From contig OX387200.1 in the NCBI GenBank assembly GCA_947561715.1, positions 19,098,501 through 19,162,500 on the forward strand: a DNA stretch of 64,000 bases. Direction: 5' to 3'. Numbering within the stretch: the stretch's first letter is position 1; each line of letters begins with the position of its first letter. The translations under genes were made by a program, and so were the position numbers. Below the pieces are notes generated by a model. That model was not told the origin of the DNA. It searched no databases and saw only the letters and a program-made list of their open reading frames with translations. Positions 1 through 15,000 of the stretch are shown in pieces. This DNA is from Ascidia mentula. Its lineage: Eukaryota > Chordata > Ascidiacea > Phlebobranchia > Ascidiidae.

Positions 1-3000
1 ACTTTGGTTTCATAGTATAACAGAGTATATTGCAGGTTTCTATGAATGGTCAAGTGGGGAACCACTGGACCCCAAAGGTGGTGATTATACAAACTGGTCA
101 CCTTCCTACACTGGCCCTGTTGAAAGTAAAGATTGTGTGGCGATTAACGTTGCTGACCAGATGCAATGGATTGAAGAGGACTGTAACACCAAACATAGTT
201 TCATTTGCATAAAAAGTTAGCAAAGTGCTGTTTAAAATCTTAATCAACAAATGCATGATGATTATTTTTATTCTAGTTGTCTAGAATTGTTTTTTAATAG
301 TGCTGGTAACCAATGAGCCATAAGCAAAAACAATATTTACTAATTTTTTGGAATGTAAATGTATTGCAAAAGTACCACCTTTGTTGTTGTTGCTTTTAGT
401 AACATGTGATTACCCCGCCAAGTACGGTGGCATTCACCGTGATGAGTGTTACCACTTTCGACATGATCCTTTAAATCGACAACCAAGCATTTATGGAAAA
501 CCGATTAAAGAAGCCCAGGAGAACTGTGAAAAGACAAATGGGTATTTTGATGAAAATACTTGTTGCATGAAACTGTTTTTGTTTTAAAATGTTTTTGTTC
601 TTTTTTATGGCCTATTGTTTTGTAAAATGTTAAATGCTGTGTTTATACATTGAAAATTGGTTTGTGGTCAACTGACCATGTTGTTTTCTGTAGGGAGTTG
701 GCATTAGTTGAAGATGACGTGACTGATTGGTTTTTCAAGAAACACATTTTGTTGCAACCAAACACTACCTATCACCATACATCTAGGTAAGAAAATCGAG
801 AGAAGACTGTGTACATCAGTTTGTCTAGAATCTTAGTAGAGAGAATGGACAAATTGTACATTGTTTAGATTGTATATTATAAATAATCCTGAGTCGTCTG
901 TCTGAAAGTTTTTTTTTTAATCGCCTGTTGTCTCTATGGCTAACCGAGAATTCAACAGATTAGCACAAAATATTATAAATAATCTGGAGTCGTCTGCAAA
1001 CACAGGCGAAATATATGTATTGTAGAAACGTTAAACAGACAGACAGACGACTCCGGATTATTTATAATATTTTGTGCTAATCTGTTGAATTCTCGGTTAG
1101 CCATAGAGACAACAGGCGATTAAAAAAAAAACTTTCATTTGTTTAGATTTTGGGTTTCTTTGTTTGATGATCCTCCTACTACAAGACAGAAAGTTGAGGA
1201 GAGAAATTGGATTTGGAAAGAAAAAAGAGCAACTAAACCATATGTCTATTCTCCATTGTTTGTACATGGTACAAACAAAATGTTCATTTGAGTTTGTATT
1301 GAAAGCACAGATGATCAATGTTAAAAACTGATGTTCAACAGTGAAATGTAGATAGGCAACATCTAAGCGATTATAGTTTTGCGCAGATGAGTTTAGAATG
1401 GAAAATGTTGGGCATGAAATGTCAGCTTCTGCTCGTCTTCCTTACGATGAACGTTGTCTCTATGGTGAACATCGACAAATGACATATGGAGACCCAAATG
1501 GAAAGCTGAACCCATACTTTTATGCACGGAGGTAACACCTTGGTATCTTACCATTTTCCTTGCCACACCCTTTTTCTACAAAAGTCTTTGACAACATACA
1601 TTCCACGTGAAGTTGTCGAACTTGTGTTGTGTTACAGCACTTCATGTGACTACAGTCGCACTGAACGGCTCATATGGGTGTGGGTTTCATCTTATCACCT
1701 TTATCATCTATTCACAGGAAAATGTCTCACAGCTTTATTTCCCCTCAGTGAACAAACTGAAGGTGAAATTTCCTGTTTTTGAACAATAATTTATTTTTAG
1801 TTAGTTGTTTTTGTATTTAATCACTTTGAAAATTCAATGCAACAACTTGAAATAAAACAAAAACATGAGAATGGCATCTGACCTTAGCAAGTGCAACTTA
1901 TATATGATAAACTTGTGTGTGTTCTCATTCTTGTTCACCCTTTGTTTAAAAGCTTATGGAAAACATCTTAATTTTAGTATAATTATAAACTAAACTTCAC
2001 AGAAGTAGTTTCTGGGATCCAAGTTCTTCCATGTAACTTAACAAACCCCAACCAACAGTGGGTTTGCCACTCAAGCAATCCATTTCATATAAAGTTAAGA
2101 AACAAAGATCACACCTTTCTCTATGACATGGTGAGTAGATTTACTTATTTTTATTCAACTGCATAGACAAATGGTAAAAGTATATTTTGTAGTTTTTTGG
2201 TTTTCTTTAAAAATGATTTTTGCACCGGGAAATAGTTTACTGATAACCAGTTGTGTGGTTGCTAAGTATATTATTCTCACTGTACATTTTTTGCTGTTGT
2301 TTGTCAATATATCTTGCTTGTTATAGATAGAGCCATGGGACAGAGCTCACATGTCTGGACTGCATTACACAAGTGACTGCAAGTCATTGTGGAGAACCTT
2401 GCTTACCAACAAGTATCTTTGTGATGAAAGATATTATCCCGCAGGTAATGGTAACTTGTGTATGGCACAGTTTCACATGGGTGATCTGTTACAAATACTT
2501 ATATACAAAATATATAGAAACCAAAATTGGTTTGTTATCATAGTTGAAACAAGTTTGGAGTTGGTCAAGATTCAGGTCATTATGAAACAATAATGGCTCA
2601 ATGAGTAATCAAGCTGCATTGACCACTGTAAACATGCATGTGCGTATTCTAGTTACCCACCAAAAGTTATGTCTGACAGTGCAGTATAGCAAGAGATTGA
2701 AATCAAAACCACAACAAGTTGTTTTTGTACTACAAACAATTAAAAGCAGTATGTAATTTTGATGTTTCATAACAAATTAGGTGTTGTATTTATCATGGGC
2801 ACTGCAAGTGGTCACTATAATTGTTGTTTATCATAAATCTGATAAACGTTTTTTTTCTAATATTTATCAAAATTTTTGACATTAAAGGAAATCTTTTTAC
2901 TGTGTACAACAAACCTTTGAATCCGCCACCAAAAAGTGAAACTCGCTGTCGTCAGACCCAACTGTTTAGAACAACTTCATTCGCAAGTTCACTGGAAATA

Positions 3001-6000
3001 GAGCAAGCATGCAAATTGCAAGGTGCCTGAAGCTTACATTTTTTTTCTTATTTTTGTGTTATAATTTTCACAACCATCCTTTAAAAGGTGGGCACTTCGC
3101 AACATTGGCTGAAATACATGAAGCAATCCGTGATGGGTTTGTGGATGGCTGTGTTTGTGCCCATGTAAAAGATTTTCCTGGTTCATTGATTGGTGTGCAA
3201 GTGTATGGAGATCCTGTGTGTAAGAACTTTACAGGTTCAACACCCAATTCTGCAGGAATATTCAAATGTGGTGGGACAACGAGTGGTGCTGCATGGTGTT
3301 ACCGGTTAGTGCTTCAGTTGATTTTAGGATTTTACATTCCAACTACCAGTTACACTGCAAAATCTTTCTTTCTGCAGGATTATAACATAATTTGTAAATT
3401 ATAATTTTGCTTTTTATTGCTAATTAAACATCAGAAAACAGGTTTTATTGTTTTTGTTTTGCATTTATACGGGACAACCTGCATTCTATTTCCTCTACTT
3501 TGGCAACAGCACTTCATGCAATTGTCAAAGAAACTGAATTTGAACGTCAGAAAATAGCTTAAGTCTTTGACAAATTTGCAGAGGAGAGATTGGCAGCAAC
3601 ATATTAAACAATGTTCAGCATTCACCTTGGTGTGGAACTTACTCTCTGCTTGCTCCCGACAAAACTGGGATGGAGGAAAGAAGTTGTCTTACACCTCACT
3701 ACTTTATATGCAAGAAAAGTAAAGAACTAAAGATATTGATAAGAATAGTTTGTAACAATTATTTCGCACCCTTGCTACACTGTTGAGACCAGACAAATAT
3801 TAAACAGTCTGTATTTCACTTTTTTGGCTCCTCTGTCTATGTTCAATTATGGTCTGTGAAGTTTTTGGCTCATGTATTGTAATTCAGACTTTTCTATGCT
3901 GAGAACCATGATTGTTTTGTAAGCAGTCTATGTTGTGCATTATATGTTGGCTATGGTTAGCTTGTTAGTTAATTAATGCATAGTTAGTTTATGTTTCAGA
4001 AGTATAAAAAACAACACTGTCCAAAAGGTGTTGTCAAGATTTTCCAATAGTTAATGTGCTCATGCCTTATTAAACATTGGCTCGCAATAAACTAAGAGTT
4101 TGTGATGGTTTGTGACAAAATAAAGTCGGACCACACCAGCACATACAGTAATAGGCGCGATAAATTTTAATGATTACAGTCTTTTTGCTTGTGCATGTAG
4201 AAATAGGCAACACTTGCTCAGCCCCTTTCTACCCAAACAACAGTCACCCAACAAGAGAGGATTGGAGATCTGGGGGCTCTGGTATCCACATACAATGTAA
4301 CAAGGGTTATGGTTTTAATGGGAATCCCATGGATGTGGACGTGGAATCCTACTGCGTCAATGTAACTGGAAGCTTCTCTTGGGTACCAAGTTTGATTGGT
4401 AAACAATGTTTAAGTAAGTTCCCCATTCTTCTCCCTTCTTTATACATATCAGCTATGACCAATTAATATTACCATAAATATTATTAGAAGTTTTTTTTTT
4501 CTGGACATAAATTAAATCTGCGGTTAGGATTGTCATGTCCTGACCCAACCCACATACTCCACTCAACTCGTGAATCCACACCTTCTGGTATTAAACCTGG
4601 AAAGTATAAATACTTGGACAAAGTGACATACACATGTGACACCGGATATGGGAATGGAGGAGACGTCAATGCAAAAGTTTTTTCCACTGTGTGTAAAGAA
4701 GATCAAACATGGAAGCCGTCTCCTTCTTTGTTTGGCTGTGAAGGTGAGTTGGAGTAGAACAGGTTTGTGAGGTTCTTTGTCTTCTTCCAAGTTATCTGTT
4801 GTTTTTTTAGTTATCTTTGTTTAATTAATTGATGAAGCATGTAGAAAAGCCACAAAAACAAAAAACCATTTTTATACCAAACATAATAATCCACTTTTAT
4901 TGATATTCCTCACTGCATTTACTCATTTATTTTAGCCGTGCAATGTGGTCAGCGGCCTCCACGTGCATTATACAGTACCACCAAGTATGATGCAGTCAGA
5001 CAAACTCTTGCATATGATTGTTGGACTGGATACTGGATTAAGAGGGGTGTACATAGTCTAACTGGATTTAAATGTAATTCTACAGCACACTGGCATCCTG
5101 ACCCTGCGTCATCTGTACATTGTGTCCGTAAGTTAAACTTCTTAAATTGCTGCTTTGGGGACTGGTAAAAAATTTAATTGGGAACTATTGATTTAAATCT
5201 CAAATGATTTTGTTATGTGCAGTGGTAAAATGTGTTTTTGTGTCTAGCACTTTCATGCAAAGCTCCAGAATTACCACCGAATGCAGATAGAATTAAAGTG
5301 ACAAGTTACAGGTTTGTTCCATGTTAGATGCATTAATTTCACATCAAAATAACTTGTTCAACATTATTCTATGTTTGATTAAATACCATGTTGAAAAGGT
5401 TATGGAAACTTTTGCTGGAATAGCTCCTAATTTTCTATCATTGTCATGAACAATGATGATTGTCATGCTCCATGTATGGTAAACAAACCAAGAAAAGTTT
5501 TTTGTTGTCTGTACATTAATGCAGTTATAATTTTGTACCTACCTGTCATAATTTGATAACCCTGCAAAGTATTTAGTGATTATCATTTACAGATACTATG
5601 CCACTCTTACCATCCACTGTTCACTTGGTTATTCGGTTATGCCACGAAACTTGAGAATTGTTTGTGATCACTACGGAAATTGGGTTCCATCTCCAAACAA
5701 TGAATGGTGTCGAAGTAAGACAGTGACATTGTTGCATTTGTTACAAAGCATAAACTCTGTTTAAACTTGGTTATTCAGACATCACCTGTCCCCAACCACC
5801 ACCACCGCATAAAAGTGCACTTCTGATTTCTAAACCTCAACAAGAATATTTGTATTTGGACACTCTACAATACTCATGCAAAGAAAAAGGTGGGTGTTAT
5901 ATAACATTAAAGGTAATTCTAAAAATATAAAACCATAGGAATATCTATTGAGGTAATTTTGTGTTATAGAGTTGGATGGTGCCTAACTCTTGTGTTTGTA

Positions 6001-9000
6001 TTTTATACATCTGTTACTTACAGGGCATGGAATTAGAAAAAGCTTCCTTATATACAGTCCCCATAGAAAAGGTTGTATAGCTGTGAGCGAATCTGGAGTT
6101 ATTTCCTTGTCAGTGTGCCAACCTGAAGATCGAGCAAACACTTGGATGTGGGATTGGGAGAACCACATTATATCTACTTACACTTGGGTGAGTAAGATCC
6201 TGTGTTAAGATCTTGTTTGATGCTCTTACCAGCATTTGTTTCAGACCTGTCTTGCTTTTTCTGGTTCAAAAATTGTTCTGGAAAGATGCAATGGTGAATC
6301 GATGAAGTGAGTTTATTTCAAATATAATACCAGTTGTGCTAAGATGACTCTGTACAACTGTGTGTTGGTTTCAGTCAACAATGGGAATGTCCTTTCCTGT
6401 TTGGGAATGCCTTCTTGCTTCAAGGAAAGGGTGTGCCCAAGTACTTAAGGTATCATGTAAAATATCATATGTTGGTATGTTTTAATATGTTCCTGTGCTT
6501 TATTTTGTCAGTGCTATCAATACTGCAGGACAATTGATTATGAGCAGCTTTGCTGATGCTTTTGCTTCGTGGATGGTTGATTCCAACTCAAATCAGAATG
6601 TCTGTTCCAGGCAAAGTATGTAATTTTAGGACAGAACTTTGATTCCTAAACAATGAAAAATAAAACTTAATTAAGTAGCGCAACATGTCTGTGGGTGACA
6701 CAGGAGTGTGATAAGGAAGAAATATTTTCAGGTAAATATCCTACCATGCAATCCCTGTGCACTAGTTATGGAGTATGGAATCCACCACCGCCATTGCTAA
6801 AGTGCAGTTTACAGCAATGTCCCAATATCAGTCATACAGAAAATGCTGAAGTTATATTGTGTAAGATATTTTCTGATAACAAGTTTGCTTATGTTGCTTA
6901 TTTTTTGTAAACACATGGTTTATTACACTAAAAGGCTTAACCCTAATAAAACTTCATGGTGTACTTGGCAAAATGTCAGTTAAATAAATCTACATAAGGT
7001 TGGAAATAAGTCTGAATGAAGTAAAAAAAAATCAATAAAATGATTGCAATCTAGTTAAATATTACAGCACTAGAATCTTGGGAGTTTTTATATTTATGGT
7101 AATTAGTATTGTGCAGCCAGTAATTCCCTGACATACGGCACCACATTGACTTACAAGTGTGTGGATGGTTACTGGATATTACCAGAAGTGTTAGAAACTA
7201 CTTTGACTTGTGACGAATCAGGAAACTGGTTTCCTCCTGTGGGGATGGCTCGTTGTGTAGGTAAGAACATCTTTGTTTCCAAAATAAAGGTTTAAGACTA
7301 AGTTAATAGCCAAAATGCCATGTTTTGGGTTAAATTTGCAGGGTTTTTCAATGAATTATAACATATCTTTCTAGAGTTGTATTATAAGGCAACAAGCCTC
7401 TAATTTATGTAAGCAGATTTATATTTAGAATAATTAAATTCGCTTATAGAGTTATTTTGTGATGCACCTGTCTCTGTCCAAATGGCTTTACAGAGTGGTT
7501 TGCAATGGTTTTATGGAAGTAAAGTCACCTACATGTGTTTCCCTGGTAAGTAACAGTTTTCCCTGTTTGGTTATTGGTTAGCTATAGTCAGTTGTGGTGA
7601 GTTATGGTTAATTAGTTATAGTTAGTTAGGTGTGGTTAGTTAGTTGTTGTTAGTTTAGTTGTGGTTAGTTAGTTGTGGTTAGTTTAGTTGTGGTTAGTTT
7701 AGTTGTGGTTAGTTAGTTGTGATTAGTTAGTTGTGATTAGGTAATTGTGGTTAGTTAGTTGTGATTAGTTAGTTGTGGTTAGTTATTTCTGGTTACTTAT
7801 CGTCAGTTATGGTTAGATTAGTTGTGGTTTAGTTATGGTTAATTTTTTATAGTTAGTTAGGTGTGGTTAGTTAGTTAGTTGTGATTGGTTAGTTGTGGTT
7901 AGTTATTTGTGGTTACTTATCGTTAGTTGTGGTTTAGTTAAGGTTAATGCCGAATAAACTGTATGAATTTTAATCAAAGGGTTGGGTTTTTCCTCAGTTA
8001 ATTCAGATATTTTTTGTCACTTCTGTCCATCACTCATCAAGTGACTTTGAAACCCACCCCTTCACCGCATTAACTTTCTCAGTTTTGTGAGTATCGAAAA
8101 ATAAACCAATGATTTTGTTTCAAGGTTATTGGATGGAACCTGGAGTTTTCAAACAAGTAACAACTTGTTCAGCCAAAGGTATTTGGCAACCAGACCCCAA
8201 AAATTTTCAATGCAGGGGTAAGAAAAACACCAATGATTGCTTGCCATCTGATTTACATCTTCAGTTTTGAAATTTTATTTTTTCTTGTGCATAGAGGTAT
8301 ATTGCCCTGACCCTGGGCCAGTTTCAATGGCACACTATGAAATTGTTGATAAATATGTGACATACAATGGAATCGTGGGGTATGTGTATTGGTCAAGTGT
8401 TTGTTTGTTTTTTCAAGTTTAGAAACACACAAAAACATTTTAATAAATTGCTTGAAACTTAAGTAGTTTTCTTTTAATAATCTGTTTCACCTTTCCACAT
8501 AGATATACATGTGAAAGTGGGTATCAGTTTAAAAAGGGTGTTACAGTGATGAGTGTAAAATGTCAAGCTGATGGAACTTACTCTCCTGATCCTGCTCAAC
8601 TTTCCTGCATTGGTAAGCGCTTCTATTTATTATATTATATTTACCACGAACTATTCCCAGTCATAAAGTATTTTTTCTATGCAGTTGTTGATTGTGGATT
8701 TCCTGGACCAATTCAAAATGCAGACATTGTAGTTTCTGATTCTGGAGGTTTAACAGCAGGTGACAAACCAAAAACATTTACATTTGATAAAAAACTTAAT
8801 GATGTAAAATCTTAAACTGATTTTCGAAGTGCATTGTATGTTTGAGATATTAAAAAGAAAAGACATTTACTGACAAATTTTAAGGCAAACTGGTGCACAT
8901 AGCACTTCCAATACTACCTGTCACACCAAAATACAAAAAAATTGTGGCACACTGGAAGACATATGTGTAATTGGATACAGTGTGACTTCGAATCCTTTGA

Positions 9001-12000
9001 TTGGTTGTCATTTACATGTAAAAACTAGGAAAGTAATTTTACTCCCAAATGAAGATTAACATGACATCCTTGAAACGATCACCATATTCTTAACAAGCTG
9101 TAAAAGACAAAAAATATGTTTGCTCGAAGTATGAACACCAATGTCTGCACAAAAACAGTTTAGCTGTATGCCTTTGCCGTTTTACTATATATCTCAATTT
9201 GTAGCGAACAAAGCTTTAAACATGGTCCATCATTTTTCCAATTAGTATTTAAGTTCCATTATGTGTTATTCTAACTGATTTCTGCCATTTTCCAAGGCAA
9301 ACATATAACTGTAAAATGCAAAGAAAACTATTGGATTGAACCTGGCAAAGTTTCACAGGAGATTTCTTGTAATTCTAACGGCGAATGGTGGCCTTCTTTA
9401 AATTCTATTAATTGCCCAGGTTTGTTGCATTTATGTATTTTAGAGCTACTATCGCATTTTCTCTTTTGTATGATTTGGGCAGAACAAAAGCTTGTTGATT
9501 TTGTTAATTTTAACACTGAGTTGTCTAAGAAGTCCACTTTTTATGTGCAAAAAAGCCATAATATTGGAAAGCTGCAGACAGGGTGTGTACACGCACTGTT
9601 CTGACCTGTAAGGTCTCATCAGTGCAGCTGTTGACGGTGGCACTGTGCTAGCTTTTACACTTTTAGAAACCAACTATTCAACAATAAGGTTTGTGTTTGC
9701 AGAAATTTCACTGCATTTGTTTCAGATATTACTTGTCCTCTCCCTTATTTTGTGGCAAACTCAACAATTACTGGCAGTGGGTTAACTGGGGGAAGCACCC
9801 GTGTTGTGACTTGTGACAAAGGATTTTGGATAGATCAGTATTTGGACAAGAGATCAACCGTCATTGCTTGTGACTCTATATTTGGTTTGTGGCTACCTGC
9901 TGCTGTTCTATGTAAAGGTAAGCTTATTAAATGTTGGAAACTTTTTTATGTTTTGATCTGTGATTTACATTTCATAACTTGATTGAAATAAAAAGTGAAT
10001 TAAAAAAAGTCAACTGGAAAACTGTGATTTGATGTTGCACGAAAGTTTTTTTCTAATCATAACTGAACTAATAGTTCAAAAATTTGTGGGATGCAAGTTT
10101 TCTTTTACTAGTTGACTTTTTGTTTTCAGTCTCTAAATGTCCTACAGTAGTGATAGAAAATGCAATGCAAGTTTCACCTGCTGTCTCCTTTGCTTACCTT
10201 GAAACAGTCATGTACCAATGCCAAGAGGGGTATGAGTTTAACAATGTTGGTTTGAGGACAGTTTTAATTGCAACATGTCAAGATAATGGAAAGTGGGTTC
10301 CCTCACTAGCAGATTTCGAGTGTAAACGTAAGTTGTTGAATCATCTTATACTTTTGGACATTTGTTTTGTTGTTAATGTAGTGTTTTAAATCAGCTTAGT
10401 CCTTATTTTTATTTCTACAGGTTTTTGTAAAAATGTGTTATCAAACACTGCTGTAATTTCCCAACATTGGGACAACTATTTTTTAGTTGTTTTTACAGAT
10501 GTATATACCTAAAACCTTGTTGTCTTAAAAAACACCCTTGCCAATCCCTTCATGCTTCCATACTTTTGATTTTCAGCTAAACCATGCAATTTCACCGTTG
10601 ACTTTTTTCGGAATGGCGACCTAGCATTCCCAGGCACCAATGAAAACCATGACATATTTAAATACCAAGATATAGTGACCTTAAAATGCCATGATGGATA
10701 TCAAGTGTTTCTGGATGAAGGTCATCAAACGGTTGAGTTTGTGTGTATGAGTGAAGGCTTGTTTTATCCGAATCCACTTTACATTGAATGTGAAGGTAAG
10801 TAAAGAATGCGTAAGTGAGCTATAAACAACAAAACGGGTAGGTACCAAAGGATGTCCAAAGAGGGTGCTATTGTCACCTTTTGCCTATTTGTTTACATGT
10901 ACATAAGATGATTTGTTTGTTGATCATTTTTGCATAATGACAATTGTTTTTGGTGTGGGGGTAAATTTGCATTCAACAAATTCACAGTGATCAATTGCCC
11001 TAAACCTCCCTTCTTGCCCAACACCATACTGACTGGAACTAAGACAAACTTTGGTTCCACTTTCATATTTAACTGTATGGAAGGTTTTGCTTCTCCAATT
11101 GATAATAATGTCAGGTGGAACTTAACATGTCAAGCAAATGGAGTGTGGAGTATTCCTTTCGAAGATATTCAGTGTCATTGTAAGTTTGTTCTTTCTTACA
11201 TTACTTTTTCCTCTTTGTTTTTTTTATCATTTGAATTCTAGATTATTTAAGACCACATTTGTATATTGTCTGTTGTTTATTCAGGGCAAACAGTCTGCAT
11301 CGAAAATGTTATATATGTTTTAGATGTTGTTTGTGACAATCCTGAAAGTGGCATCAACTCTGTTGTCACATTGAGTGGTTCAAGATCTAATAAAATAGCG
11401 ACATACCAGTGTATGAAAGGAATGTGGGTGGAAAGAGATGTGTTTTCTGTAACTGCATCATGTCTGAGTAATGCCACATGGAGCAGAAGACCACCCAAAT
11501 GCACAGGTGCATTAGAATAAGAATGTCACCCATATGTTTGTTGTTGGTTTAATAAATTAATGTATTTTTTTAAATTAATATGTATAATAAAACTTTTTAT
11601 AAAAAACACAGCTTTAGATTATTTTTAAAGCAAGTATGACTTTTTTATGTGAAGTGGTTGAATGTCTTGATCCACGGATAAATGGGACCCATGCTAGTTT
11701 TATTGGGGAATCTACCACATATCATAGCTTGATGACAGTTATTTGTAACTATGGATACCAAATTCCTTCTGGTCGAAAGCATGTTACTATCAGGTGTTTG
11801 CACACGGGAAAATGGGACATTGATGAGAAAAACTTCACATGTCAAGGTTTGAATTTTATTGGGAATAGAAGTGGAAAATGTTTGAGAACAAGCTTATATT
11901 AATACAGAATTCATGTATGCAATAAAGCATTACTGGAGTGCGTGTTGTATAAGTCGAAATAAAAATATTGTATAAAAGTTTAAAGGTGAAACCTTACGGT

Positions 12001-15000
12001 TACTGAATAAAAAGCTTTTTTGACATGGTACTGTGATTTCGTTCAAAGTCTAACTTAAAATCTACACTCCCTTAACATTTTCCAGTACATTGTTGCTAAT
12101 GTTGCAAAGTGCCACTAACAATAAAGTTCTATGCGAAAAGTTTTATTTACTTTTTCTGCAGCTGTCATTTGCCCTCCCCTACCTGCAGTAGTTGCTCATG
12201 CAAGTGTCGGTGAAGCTGATGTTGCTGTTGGTTCAACTGGTGTCTATATATGCGACGAAGGGTATTTGTCTGCCAGAAATACAAAGCACATAACTGTGGT
12301 TTGCTCAGACGAAGGCAACTGGTATCCTGACCCTATGTATTCCAAATGTGTTGGTAAGTTAAAATATATTCTAAAACCATCGTTAGTTGTTGCTCGATGA
12401 ACAAAATTCCATTCTTGTAAAAGCCATTGATATCTGTGTTTCCATTAGATTTGTGTTTATTGTTTAAACCTCTATAATTTTGTTCTGCTGATGATGGTGA
12501 ATGTATAACAATACACATTTTTAATTCAGTATTGCTGTAATTTTTATAATTGTTAAATGCCCTAACATTTGCCATTTTTTGTCTGTGACATACAGATCCC
12601 CTATCATTTGTGTGTGATCCACCTTCTCTCATTGAGAATGCCAATATAATTGCTGACAGTTATGCGTACATGGCTGTTGCTGACGTCTTGTGTGTAACTG
12701 GACATTGGCTTACCCCTGGCCAATACTCCACAAAACTTGAATGCGGAATTAATGGTGCATGGTTTCCCAGTCCATCGACAATACATTGCCAGTGTAAGTG
12801 TTTGTAATGTAAAGTTGTTCATCAGAATGTAACAATTGTAAGAGTAGCATTAATTAATGCCACATCTTTATTTCATAACATTTGTATTTTTGGAATGGAG
12901 TTTTGATCAATGTTACTGTAGGCAGCAGAACATTCCCATTAAATTTTTGTTATTACAGATGTTAAAAGTGTTTTCCCTTGTATATGTACAAATGTTCAGG
13001 TGATTTCAGGAATGTTAATCAAAGGTTATTTTTAGGATTTGGAGTTAAAAAATTGTTTTTAACATTGTACAAAAAAAACTAGTTGTAACTGGTCTGAACA
13101 GCAGTTAATTTAACAGTGATAGGATGTGATCCTCCACCCAAAAGACCCAACTCAAAATACATTGGATCAAGCTATGGCTACAGTTCTGTGTTGTTCATAA
13201 AATGTGATGAATCGTACAGAATATCGCTGGAAGTAGCTGGCAGTGTGAGTGTTGCTCATTGTAGAAGTTTATATAGTAGTACATGAGAGGCCAGATTATG
13301 AGTAAGAGTTTAGATTTTTGATAAAATAAACTTTGTAACCTGTAGAAAATGACTGAAACTCATGAGAAAAGTTGGTCCGTAAGTTGTGGAGCAAATGGAG
13401 CTTGGCAAAACAACCCTATGTCCATTCATTGCTTGAGTAAGTGTTTACCTGTTGTTATGACAATGCTGAAGTTTATATCACCAATTTGATTAGCTTGATT
13501 CAAACATAGTTTCTGTACGATGTATGAACACAATTTGTGTGTCACATTTATCCTGTATTATTTCTAAAGTGTGGTTACTTTGAGCTTGATTTTGGCTGAT
13601 TTGTTCTGATAAAAGTGAAATTGAATAACAAATTTCCTGTCATTGGTGACACTAAATATTAGAAAAAGTAACATAATTGCTAGAGTTGAATTAAAACAAA
13701 TTCTCAGGACATAAAACATATTTAAAACTACATGCATGTTTGTATGTAACTAGGTGTACAGGTAATAAATACCGGTCTTAAATCTTTGGAAACTGCGAAA
13801 ATCATTCTGTCATCCCTTCAAAATCCTTTCAACAACATTTTTTTTTTCAGGTGAATCTTGCAGGAAAATTGAAATACCAACAACTATGATCAACACATCT
13901 ACTGCAGAGAAATCAAAATTAGGCTCCAAAGTAACTTTTAATTGCTTGGAAGGAAAACTGATGCCTGATGGATCTAAAACTGCCACAGTTTTCTGCACTG
14001 ATGAAGGTGTTTGGTGGCCTGATGTAAGCTCGCTTGTTTGCCAAGGTAACTTCACATCAACTAAAAAACTACAGATAAAGTTGGAAAAAAAATTCCCTTG
14101 TATTGCAGCCTAAATTAAAGATATTAAAAATATTTGAGATATTGTATTCCAGATATTGTTTGTGGGTTCCCCAACCAGCCATCACATGGAATGTTTGTCG
14201 GATCCAACACATCTTACCAAAGTTCAGTTGTTTACAAATGTCGGGAAGGTTACAGGTTGTTGGTGGGCAGACAATATCACTCAGAAGTACAACTTACATG
14301 CAGCGATAGTGGGAATTGGGAACCAAGTAACCTGATTCAAGACTGCATTCGTAAGTTGTTGTTGTTCTTACTACCCCTTTGTTGCATTTTTTTTATTTTT
14401 TAACCATAAGAATGAAATGTTTGTTAAAATGTTGAAGGACCTATATGTGTATTAAATTGAATAATATGCTATAAAAGCATCACTAGTGTCTTACAATTAT
14501 TATTTTATATATATTTCTGTAATTTGTTTCATTTTTCTGTCATATTATTGATTTATCATAGCAACTGTATGCAAAGACCCTGGCTTTCTTCTTTATGCAA
14601 CAAGAATCCCATTTCAAACATTTGATGTGTTCTTTGCAATTGGAGATGTTGTCCAGTACACATGCAGAGAAGGTAATTGAACTAAGGAAAGGCTTTATTT
14701 CGGCTAGTCAGAAAAAAGTGCCCTTTTGCATATTTAGCCCTAGTTAGAAATTGAATCAACTTCAAAGTTTTGTATTCAGCAATGCTACACATAGATCTTA
14801 CAAAAGATTTGTTTAATATCTTCATTTGTATTAGGATACTGGTTCAATGAAATTGAAAAAACCAAGAAAATTGAGTGTACAAGCAATGGAGAATGGGATC
14901 CCAATGCAGTCGACTCTCTGGAACAATGTCAAGGTAACAAAATGTGCAATGCTTGGGAAAGAACAACAAACAACTAAATGCACAAATGTTACACATTGTT

